Shown piece by piece: positions 1-6,020 of a stretch of DNA of 6,619 bases. Within the stretch, counting starts at the first letter, position 1. Each line of letters begins with the position of its first letter. The position numbers and the translations under genes were made by a program. Location: positions 1 to 6,619 of the forward strand of contig JAICVE010000155.1 in the NCBI GenBank assembly GCA_025935475.1, in the 5' to 3' direction. The notes below the pieces were generated by a model. The model saw only the letters and a list, made by a program, of their open reading frames with translations. It was not told where the DNA came from and made no database searches. The stretch comes from Nitrospira sp. (GTDB taxonomy: Bacteria > Nitrospirota > Nitrospiria > Nitrospirales > Nitrospiraceae).

Positions 1-470
1 TCAATCATCCGCGCCAGCGTCCCTTTGCTGATGACGACGTCGTTCAAGACGACGCCTTGCGCCACTGTCTCCCCATGACGATGGATGTGAGAGCTGATCA
101 TCAACCGCTCATCCAGCACGTATTCGTTCGCGAAGACACGTTCTAAGGACGGGTAGAGATTTTCGAGCCGAACCTCCGTAAGAAAACCGAGGCCGCCCAT
201 ATTGACGCCGAGAATGGGAATGCTTCGTTCACCGGCCAACCGGGCGGCACTCAGCATTGTGCCGTCACCGCCAAGGATCAGAAGTACATCAGCTTTCTGA
301 GCCAATTGTGTTTTCTGCAGGCCGCCGCGCTCGTTCAACAGCGTGGCCGACGTATTGTCCAAGATCACATCGATCTTTCGGTCCCGGAGCCAATTCACAA
401 CCGCATGAACCGTCGCCTTGACTTCGGGGAACTTGGGCTTAGTTAAGATGCCGATGCTTTTGCTTTTCAT
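1..470 (-). CDS. nadK: NAD kinase, N-terminal part (cut by left window edge)
   Basis: NAD kinase phosphorylates NAD+ to NADP+ with ATP (or polyphosphate) in the cytoplasm and is the only route to NADP. Reading leftward from ATG at 470-468, 156 codons are open to the window edge with no stop. Visible motifs are GGDGTML at residues 67-73 (the nucleotide-binding GGDG loop, with the catalytic aspartate expected at D69), GVNMGGLGFLTEV at 88-100, and LNDVVISKG at 142-150 (the NDVVI segment that contacts the NAD ribose). The start MKSKSIGILTKPK gives the usual short lead-in to the first beta strand. The Shine-Dalgarno sequence is weak. The gene is divergent from clpC and has its own promoter in the shared intergenic region. 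The C-terminal half, with the beta-sandwich oligomerisation domain, lies outside the window. Confidence 0.96.
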   Translation of the reverse strand, partial: MKSKSIGILTKPKFPEVKATVHAVVNWLRDRKIDVILDNTSATLLNERGGLQKTQLAQKADVLLILGGDGTMLSAARLAGERSIPILGVNMGGLGFLTEVRLENLYPSLERVFANEYVLDERLMISSHIHRHGETVAQGVVLNDVVISKGTLARMI

Positions 471-518
471 GCGGCAGGCCTGACGGAATCGATGAAAAAT
501 CCGGCTAAAAGGTGCGGG

Positions 519-547
519 ATTCTATCGGGAGGGTTAGATGAAGTCAA
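519..547 (-). promoter_or_regulatory. Sigma-70-type promoter for nadK
   Basis: On the minus strand, TTGACT (plus-strand 547-542) is followed by a 17-nt spacer and TAGAAT (524-519). Each box has one mismatch to the TTGACA/TATAAT consensus, and the spacing is optimal. Transcription would start near 512, giving a leader of about 40 nt before the nadK ATG at 470. The call rests on sequence match and position only. Confidence 0.7.
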
Positions 548-619
548 CGAACCGCTGGCCGATGCATAGTTGAATTCTGTACGAGCCACATCTCATCGCC
601 GAGCAATTTGTTCGCAACC

Positions 620-630
620 TTGACAGTCAA
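620..630. repeat. Short palindrome overlapping the clpC -35 box
   Basis: TTGAC-A-GTCAA is a perfect 5-bp inverted repeat around a single central base. It begins with the -35 hexamer of the clpC promoter and could be a small operator half-site pair. At this length it could also be chance, helped by the TTGAC half being the -35 itself. The arms do not extend (C619 faces A631). Confidence 0.25.
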
Positions 631-648
631 AAAGCTTCTCGTTAGAAT
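620..648 (+). promoter_or_regulatory. Sigma-70-type promoter for clpC
   Basis: A perfect TTGACA at 620-625 and TAGAAT at 643-648 are separated by exactly 17 nt. Transcription would start near 655, leaving a leader of about 65 nt before the clpC ATG at 720. The -10 box is identical to that of the divergent nadK promoter, and the two -35 boxes are about 72 nt apart. Neither a CIRCE element nor tandem CtsR heptads are present, so the sequence suggests housekeeping transcription rather than Firmicutes-style heat-shock repression. Confidence 0.75.
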
Positions 649-709
649 TAGGCCAGATATTTCGAAGGGTTTGCGCAAGTCGCCGTCAGAGTAAGTCCCC
701 CACCAAGTT

Positions 710-715
710 AGGAGG
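710..715 (+). promoter_or_regulatory. Shine-Dalgarno sequence of clpC
   Basis: AGGAGG ends 4 nt before the ATG at 720. This is a full-strength ribosome binding site, if slightly close, and it fixes the clpC start. Confidence 0.85.
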
Positions 716-719
716 CAGG

Positions 720-3146
720 ATGTTCGAACGATTCACGGACAAGGGTCGGAAGATCATCATCCTGGCGCGAGAGGAAGCCGAGCGTCATCAAAACGACTAC
801 CTCGGAACCGAGCACCTGGTCTTAGCCATCCTTCGCGAATCCGACGGCATCGCCTTGATGATTCTCAAAAAGATGGGCCTTTCGACCGAGCAGATTCGAT
901 TGGAAATTGAGCGCAACCTGCCCGGCGGCGGCACGACAATGACCTTTGGAGAGATCCCTTTCAGCCCCCGCGTCAAAAAAGTGATCGAATATGGCGTGGA
1001 GGAAGCGCGGTTGCTCGGCCACAATCATATCGGGAGTGAACATCTTCTGTTGGGACTGTTGCGCGAAGAGGAAGGCATCGGTGGCAAGATCCTTCGCAGC
1101 CTCGGCGCCAATCTTTTGACGGCGCGCCAACTGACAGTCACCTTCCTTCGGAAGTCTGCGCCGCGTGAACGCGATCGCAAGAGCAACACTCCCGCACTCG
1201 ATGAGTTCGGGCGCGATCTAACCCAGATGGCCCAGGAAGGGCAACTGGATCCCGTCATCGGCCGTGCCGACGAAATCGAACGCGTCCTACAGATTCTCAG
1301 CCGCCGCACCAAAAACAATCCAGTGTTAATCGGCGAATCAGGGGTCGGCAAGACAGCCATTGTCGAAGGACTGGCGCAACGCATCGTGCAGTCTGAAGTC
1401 CCGGACAATCTCCTCTCTCGTCGGGTCATTGCCCTGGATCTCGGCTCCTTGGTGGCCGGCACGAAATACCGTGGCCAATTTGAAGAGCGCCTGAAAGTGG
1501 TCATGAAAGAAATCGTGCAGGCCGGCAACATCATCATCTTTATCGACGAATTGCATACGTTGGTGGGAGCCGGAGCGGCAGAAGGTTCCATCGACGCGTC
1601 CAATATGCTGAAGCCCGCGCTGTCGCGGGGCGAAATTCAATGCATCGGCGCGACCACACTCGATGAATACCGCAAACACATTGAAAAGGATGGGGCGTTG
1701 AAGCGCCGATTCCAGCCGATCTATGTTCAGCCGCCGAGCCTTGATGAGACCGTGCGCATCATTCAGGGTCTCCGAGACCGGTATGAAGAACACCACGGCG
1801 TAGAGATCACCGAGGACGCGATCGTCGAGGCAGTCAAACTGTCGGACCGGTACATCACCGATCGGTTCCTGCCAGACAAGGCCATCGACTTGATCGATGA
1901 GACAGGCTCGCGTGCAAAGCTCCAGACATACGCGCTGCCCGGCGAACTCAAGGCGATGGAGCAGGAACTCAAAAAGGTCTCACGCGACAAGGAATTGGCG
2001 ATCTCGATGCAGAACTTCGAGGAGGCCGTACGGCACCGTGAAGAGGAGGAACGGCTCCGCAAGCTGCTGGACGAGTCCAAGCGCGAATGGAAAAAGAATC
2101 AGGAGAAACAGAAGCCGACGATCGGCAAAGAAGACGTCGCCTATGTCGTCTCGAAGATGACCGGCATTCCGCTCTTCAAGCTCGAAGAGGAAGAGTCGAA
2201 CAAGCTGTTGCGAATGGAAGAATTCCTCCATAAGCGCGTTGTCGGCCAGAATGAGGCCATCTCGGCCGTCTGCCGCGCCATCCGACGTTCACGAGCCGGT
2301 TTGAAAGAGGCCAAGAAGCCGATCGGCTCATTTATCTTCCTCGGACCTACGGGTGTCGGCAAAACCGAGTTGGCCAGGACACTGGCTGAATTCCTCTTCA
2401 ACACTGAAGATGCGTTGATCCGCATCGACATGTCGGAATACCAGGAAAAGTTCACGAGTTCGCGATTGTTCGGAGCGCCTCCCGGGTATGTCGGTTATGA
2501 AGAAGGCGGACAGCTCACCGAGCGCGTACGCCGTCGGCCCTATTCGGTGGTGCTGTTCGATGAGATCGAGAAGGCGCATCCCGATGTCTTCAATCTCCTG
2601 TTGCAGGTATTGGATGATGGCGTGCTGACGGACAGCCTTGGCCGTAAGGTCGATTTCAAGAACACTGTCGTGATCATGACGTCAAACATCGGCACCAAGA
2701 TGATCCAAAAAGGCGTCAGTCTGGGATTCCAGAGCACGGACGCGGAGCAGGATCGTCATAAGAAGGAAGAAGTGTTGGGAGAGCTGCGCCGCCAATTCAG
2801 CCCGGAGTTCTTGAACCGAATCGACGAAATCGTCGTCTTCCACCAGCTTGATAAGACGCACCTCACGAGCATTCTGGACATCCTGTTGCGGGAGCTCAAT
2901 CTGCGCCTCGTCGACAAGGGTGTCGAAATCGAGGTCGACGATGAGGTCAAGGCCTGGCTGATCAAGGAAGGCTACGAGCCGCTCTACGGAGCGCGGCCGA
3001 TGCGCAGGACGATCCAACGTGCCATCGGTGATCCGCTCTCCGAAGAAATGATCAGGGGCCGCTTCAAAGAGAGCCGCAAGATCCGCGTCGTGCTTCGCGA
3101 TGGCGCCCCCACGTTTATCGAGCAGGAGGCCATGGCAGAGGTCTGA
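720..3146 (+). CDS. clpC: ClpC-type AAA+ protein unfoldase (ClpP partner)
   Basis: ClpC is a hexameric cytoplasmic ATPase that unfolds proteins and feeds them into the ClpP peptidase. The 808 residues match the usual length of about 810-850. The N domain (about 1-145) has two repeats, each with a Glu-His-Leu turn (GTEHL 29-33, GSEHLL 105-110). Those glutamates correspond roughly to the ones that bind phospho-arginine in Bacillus ClpC. The first AAA+ module has Walker A GESGVGKT 205-212, pore loop GTKYRG 247-252, Walker B IIIFIDEL 271-278 and arginine finger R329/R330. A short middle domain (about 405-465) carries a UVR-like motif (about 421-450), which separates it from ClpB with its long coiled coil. 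The second module has Walker A GPTGVGKT 542-549, pore loop GYVG 589-592, Walker B VVLFDEIEKAH 610-620, sensor 1 TSNIG 654-658 and sensor 2 GARPMRR 757-763. LGF at 668-670 fits the ClpP-docking loop. All catalytic residues are intact. It is flanked by its own promoter and terminator, so it is probably monocistronic. No ctsR, mcsA or mcsB lies next to it. Confidence 0.97.
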   Translation: MFERFTDKGRKIIILAREEAERHQNDYLGTEHLVLAILRESDGIALMILKKMGLSTEQIRLEIERNLPGGGTTMTFGEIPFSPRVKKVIEYGVEEARLLGHNHIGSEHLLLGLLREEEGIGGKILRSLGANLLTARQLTVTFLRKSAPRERDRKSNTPALDEFGRDLTQMAQEGQLDPVIGRADEIERVLQILSRRTKNNPVLIGESGVGKTAIVEGLAQRIVQSEVPDNLLSRRVIALDLGSLVAGTKYRGQFEERLKVVMKEIVQAGNIIIFIDELHTLVGAGAAEGSIDASNMLKPALSRGEIQCIGATTLDEYRKHIEKDGALKRRFQPIYVQPPSLDETVRIIQGLRDRYEEHHGVEITEDAIVEAVKLSDRYITDRFLPDKAIDLIDETGSRAKLQTYALPGELKAMEQELKKVSRDKELAISMQNFEEAVRHREEEERLRKLLDESKREWKKNQEKQKPTIGKEDVAYVVSKMTGIPLFKLEEEESNKLLRMEEFLHKRVVGQNEAISAVCRAIRRSRAGLKEAKKPIGSFIFLGPTGVGKTELARTLAEFLFNTEDALIRIDMSEYQEKFTSSRLFGAPPGYVGYEEGGQLTERVRRRPYSVVLFDEIEKAHPDVFNLLLQVLDDGVLTDSLGRKVDFKNTVVIMTSNIGTKMIQKGVSLGFQSTDAEQDRHKKEEVLGELRRQFSPEFLNRIDEIVVFHQLDKTHLTSILDILLRELNLRLVDKGVEIEVDDEVKAWLIKEGYEPLYGARPMRRTIQRAIGDPLSEEMIRGRFKESRKIRVVLRDGAPTFIEQEAMAEV

Positions 3147-3192
3147 CGGACCGGCGTGCACGCACGACACGCATTGTTTTCGACACATCATC

Positions 3193-3236
3193 ATGCGACC
3201 CTTGTCTCAGTTCCGGCAAGGGTCGCATTGTTTTTT
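3193..3236 (+). terminator. Intrinsic terminator of clpC
   Basis: The arms ATGCGACCCTTG (3193-3204) and CAAGGGTCGCAT (3217-3228) pair perfectly over 12 bp around a 12-nt loop. They are followed by TTG and six T residues to 3236. This is a textbook rho-independent terminator 46 nt after the clpC stop. The minus strand lacks a matching T tract after the hairpin, so it acts in one direction only. It ends 13 nt before the tsaD start codon. Confidence 0.92.
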
Positions 3237-3249
3237 CTCCTGGAATCGG

Positions 3250-4296
3250 ATGAACGTCCAAACCCTCCGCGCCCTACCACAGGGTCCCATCCTCGGTATC
3301 GAAACCTCCTGTGATGAGACTGCGGCCGCCATCCTTGGAGCGGATGGGTCTGTTCTGGCCAACGTCGTTGCCTCCCAGCATGCCGTCCATGAACGCTTCG
3401 GCGGCGTCGTACCTGAACTGGCCTCTCGTGCCCATATTGAGATGATTGAGCGAGTGGTCCTTGCCGCGGTCGGGGAAGGGCACGTGGCTTGGGACTCACT
3501 CGCCGGGATCGCCGTCACCCAAGGTCCTGGCTTGGCCGGCGCACTGATTGTCGGCCTCAATTATGCCAAGTCCTTGGCCTACATGCTCGGTCTTCCTCTC
3601 GTGGGCGTCAGCCATTTGGAAGCGCACATCGCTTCCGCCTGGCTGGAAGACCCAAAGTTTCCGCCGTCGTGCATCGTGCTGGTGGTTTCGGGCGGACACA
3701 CGCATTTGTATCGAAGGGACGCCGAGGGAATCAGTCACCTGCTGGGCTGCACGAGAGACGATGCGGCAGGTGAAGCCTTCGACAAAGGTGCGCAGATGCT
3801 AGGCCTCGGATTTCCCGGCGGACCGGCACTCGATCTGCTTGCACAGACAGGTGACCCGTCCGCCATTTCTTTTCCAAGGTCGTCACTCCAGAAAAGCAGT
3901 TTGGAATTCAGTTTTAGCGGGTTGAAAACGGCGTTGCTCTACAAACTGCAGGCGATGGGCAAAATGGAAGGGGTCCGCCGCCGAGCTGATTTGGCCGCAG
4001 GCTACCAGGAGGCGATCGTCAGGGTCTTGATCGACAAGGCTTTAAGGGCCGTGCAGCAGACGGGCATTCGGTCACTGGCAGTCGTCGGAGGCGTGTCGGC
4101 GAACTCACGACTTCGCGCACTGCTGCACGAATCCGCACAGGCATCACAGATCCGTCTGAGTATTCCTCCGCTCCGCTTCTGCACGGACAACGCAGCCATG
4201 GTGGCAGCTGCCGGCCGCCAGGCGCTCGCCGCCGGACACCGCATGGCATTCGATGCCGAACCCTTAACCACCCTTGAGCCGGCGCTCGCGCCATGA
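3250..4296 (+). CDS. tsaD: tRNA N6-adenosine threonylcarbamoyltransferase TsaD
   Basis: TsaD (Kae1/YgjD/Gcp family) transfers the threonylcarbamoyl group from threonylcarbamoyl-AMP to A37 of ANN-decoding tRNAs, making t6A together with TsaB and TsaE in the cytoplasm. From the ATG at 3250 it is 348 residues, close to the usual 335-345. Motifs are GIETSCDET 16-24 (ASKHA-fold phosphate loop), metal-binding HLEAH 122-126 (H122, H126), VSGGHT 146-151, DDAAGEAFDKGA 170-181, GGVSAN 280-285 and CTDNAAM 311-317 (D313 the third metal ligand expected for the family). The frame stays open upstream to 3100, but that stretch overlaps the clpC end and the terminator hairpin and is not family-like, so 3250 is preferred. 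The Shine-Dalgarno is weak (GGAA 3242-3245). No promoter was found between the clpC terminator and the start. It is followed 18 nt later by hflX. Confidence 0.96.
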   Translation: MNVQTLRALPQGPILGIETSCDETAAAILGADGSVLANVVASQHAVHERFGGVVPELASRAHIEMIERVVLAAVGEGHVAWDSLAGIAVTQGPGLAGALIVGLNYAKSLAYMLGLPLVGVSHLEAHIASAWLEDPKFPPSCIVLVVSGGHTHLYRRDAEGISHLLGCTRDDAAGEAFDKGAQMLGLGFPGGPALDLLAQTGDPSAISFPRSSLQKSSLEFSFSGLKTALLYKLQAMGKMEGVRRRADLAAGYQEAIVRVLIDKALRAVQQTGIRSLAVVGGVSANSRLRALLHESAQASQIRLSIPPLRFCTDNAAMVAAAGRQALAAGHRMAFDAEPLTTLEPALAP

Positions 4297-4322
4297 AATC
4301 TATGGAGGTCGCCCATTCCTGA
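4293..4322 (+). other. Possible 9-codon leader ORF between tsaD and hflX
   Basis: ATG at 4293 overlaps the tsaD stop as ATGA and opens a frame reading MKSMEVAHS before TGA at 4320-4322. A second in-frame ATG lies at 4302. Its stop lies just beyond the ATT at 4315 where hflX probably begins, so translation of the mini-ORF would leave terminating ribosomes at the hflX start. It could support reinitiation at ATT, or be the 5' end of hflX joined by a +1 frameshift, or mean nothing. The mini-ORF has no convincing Shine-Dalgarno of its own. Confidence 0.3.
4304..4308 (+). promoter_or_regulatory. Shine-Dalgarno sequence pointing at an ATT start for hflX
   Basis: GGAGG is followed by 6 nt (TCGCCC) and then ATT at 4315, an ideal spacing. 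The next conventional in-frame start, GTG 4360, lies 51 nt further on and has no visible Shine-Dalgarno. This site is the main evidence for the upstream hflX start. Confidence 0.6.
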
Positions 4323-5994
4323 AGTCTACGGTCAAACCAGCGGTTTACGCGCCGGACAAGTGGCTGCCGTCGAGCGTCTTTACCGACGGCGGGTCCCGCA
4401 AGACAAAGTGCTGTCTCTTGAGCTGGCGAAAGCCATGTGTCAACTCTCGTTGGAAATCCGTCGTCCGCTGGCGGTGTTGTTAACCAGACGAGGGCAAGTC
4501 CAAGAGATTATCATTGGCACCGATCTCACCCTTTCACCGACCACACTCTCCAAATTCCGCGCCGGCTCCCGCTCGCTGCGTGGGCTCAGGTTGATTCGCA
4601 CTCAACTCCATGATCAACCGCTCAGCCAGGAGTCGTTGACGGACTTGGCGTACCTCCGTCTCGATTTATTCGGCGTCGTTTCGGTCACGCCGACGGGCAA
4701 TCCCGGGATGTTGTATGTGGCGCATCTGCTGCCGCCCAACGGCACGGGGCAACTCTGCAATGTGCTCAAAGGCATCCCGTTCCAGCAACAGACACTGGCC
4801 TTCGACCGGTTCATCGAAGAGCTTGAGACGGATATGCAGCGCGCTCGCGGCACTCACGCCATTGGGCATGATGCGGAGTCGGCAATGTTGGTGAGCGCTT
4901 CCTCGCGAAGCCGGAACGAGCAGGAAGAGCGCCTGCTCGAACTGACCGAATTGGCCTCCTCGGCTGGCGTGACGGTCATTGACCGGATGGCGCAGCGCAC
5001 GCCCGACGGTCACCAACGCTATCTGCTGGGCAGCGGAAAGCTGAAGGATGTCTTGATTCAGACCCTGCACAAGGGAGCGGACATGGTGATCTTCGATCAG
5101 ACGCTCACTCCCGCCCAATCCCGCGCGATTTCGGAGATGACGGACATCAAAGTGATCGATCGCACGCAGTTGATTCTGGATATTTTTGCGCGACGGGCAC
5201 ACAGCCGCGAAGGCAAAGTGCAGGTCGAACTCGCGCAGCTCCGCTATCTGCTGCCGAGACTGTCCGGAAAAGGCACGGAGTTGTCGCGCCTGGGCGGCGG
5301 TATCGGATCGAGAGGTCCTGGCGAAACCAAGCTGGAAACGGATCGGCGACGGATTCGAGATCGCATCACCCATCTGGAGCGCGAACTCCAGAACTTCGCT
5401 CGCCAGCAGGACCAGCGCCGTGGGCGCCGTACCAGGCACCGGATGCCCGTGCTTTCCTTGGTCGGCTACACGAATGCCGGGAAATCGACCCTGCTCAATG
5501 TGCTGACGAAAAGCCATGTGTCCACACAGGATCGTGTGTTTGAAACCCTAGACACCACGAGCCGCAGACTGAGATTTCCCAGGGACCGCGAAGTCATCGT
5601 GACCGACACTGTGGGATTCATCCGGGATCTCCCGCAGGAGCTGGTCGGTGCGTTCCGGACGACCCTGGAGGAATTGCGCGAAGCGGATCTTCTCGTTCAT
5701 GTGGTCGATGCCAGCGCCGCAGACGTCGACATCCAGATCTCGGCCGTGGTGAGGATTCTTCAGGATTTGAATCTCGACACTTTGCCCCGGACGCTGGTGT
5801 TCAACAAATGTGATCGCCTTCCGCGCCACGAAGCGGAGCTGCTCTGTCGCCGGTATCAGGCCATCGGCGTCTCCGCACTGCAACCGGATACCCTGCAGCC
5901 GTTACTCGATCATCTCGAACGGAAACTCACACTCGCCGTTCCGCCTGATCACGCGGCTCCTGATGCCGTCGTCGCGCTTGCTTCTCGTTCCTGA
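4315..5994 (+). CDS. hflX: Ribosome-associated GTPase HflX (long form), probable ATT start
   Basis: HflX binds 50S and 70S ribosomes and, using GTP, splits stalled ribosomes under heat and other stress. With an ATT start the protein has 559 residues. With GTG at 4360 it has 544. In the 559 numbering the HflX N-terminal domain shows GSGKLKD 239-245, DQTLTPAQSRAI 261-272, and a segment with the glycine-rich GGGIGSRGPGETKLETDRR 327-345. The G domain has G1 GYTNAGKS 384-391, G3 DTVGF 431-435, G4 NKCD 497-500 and G5 SAL 520-522, all intact. About 190 residues precede the core, making the protein much longer than the roughly 426-aa E. coli HflX. Extended forms occur in some other phyla. I prefer 4315 because PEVYGQTSGLRAGQ upstream of GTG 4360 looks like the conserved start of long HflX proteins (from memory) and because GGAGG is ideally placed. 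The gene follows tsaD by 18 nt and precedes nth by 26 nt. Identity is near certain; the start is not. Confidence 0.93.
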   Translation: MPEVYGQTSGLRAGQVAAVERLYRRRVPQDKVLSLELAKAMCQLSLEIRRPLAVLLTRRGQVQEIIIGTDLTLSPTTLSKFRAGSRSLRGLRLIRTQLHDQPLSQESLTDLAYLRLDLFGVVSVTPTGNPGMLYVAHLLPPNGTGQLCNVLKGIPFQQQTLAFDRFIEELETDMQRARGTHAIGHDAESAMLVSASSRSRNEQEERLLELTELASSAGVTVIDRMAQRTPDGHQRYLLGSGKLKDVLIQTLHKGADMVIFDQTLTPAQSRAISEMTDIKVIDRTQLILDIFARRAHSREGKVQVELAQLRYLLPRLSGKGTELSRLGGGIGSRGPGETKLETDRRRIRDRITHLERELQNFARQQDQRRGRRTRHRMPVLSLVGYTNAGKSTLLNVLTKSHVSTQDRVFETLDTTSRRLRFPRDREVIVTDTVGFIRDLPQELVGAFRTTLEELREADLLVHVVDASAADVDIQISAVVRILQDLNLDTLPRTLVFNKCDRLPRHEAELLCRRYQAIGVSALQPDTLQPLLDHLERKLTLAVPPDHAAPDAVVALASRS

Positions 5995-6020
5995 TCTCTT
6001 CACAATCTAGCGGTCCGGCC

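Noticed and set aside
620..640. CtsR operator in the clpC promoter
   Set aside because: Only one AGTCAAA heptad is present. The required second direct repeat at the proper spacing is missing.
471..719. CIRCE (HrcA) element or riboswitch in the nadK-clpC intergenic region
   Set aside because: No TTAGCACTC/GAGTGCTAA arms, and no long stable hairpin or known aptamer-like core was seen. Only the two promoters and the clpC ribosome binding site are supportable.
3100..3249. Upstream extension of tsaD (starts at 3100 or at ATG 3193)
   Set aside because: The region overlaps the clpC C-terminus and the terminator hairpin, and the encoded residues are not family-like. ATG 3250 gives the normal TsaD length.
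4271..4296. Sigma-32-like elements before hflX: CCCTTGAG (4271-4278) and CGCCATGA (4289-4296)
   Set aside because: The gap between the boxes is about 9-10 nt, shorter than the usual range, the -10-like box is imperfect, and a transcript would start almost at the hflX ribosome binding site. Likely coincidence within tsaD coding sequence.
4666..5517. Long antisense open frame (283 codons, minus strand) inside hflX
   Set aside because: No recognisable domains and low-complexity reverse-complement composition. It is explained as a shadow of the hflX coding sequence; similar antisense frames inside clpC were dismissed for the same reason.
3250..5994. tsaD and hflX are in the same reading frame, separated by a single TGA, suggesting stop read-through or selenocysteine giving a fusion
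   Set aside because: One in three adjacent gene pairs share a frame by chance. TsaD has its normal full length at the TGA, hflX has its own Shine-Dalgarno, and no SECIS-like hairpin was seen after the stop.
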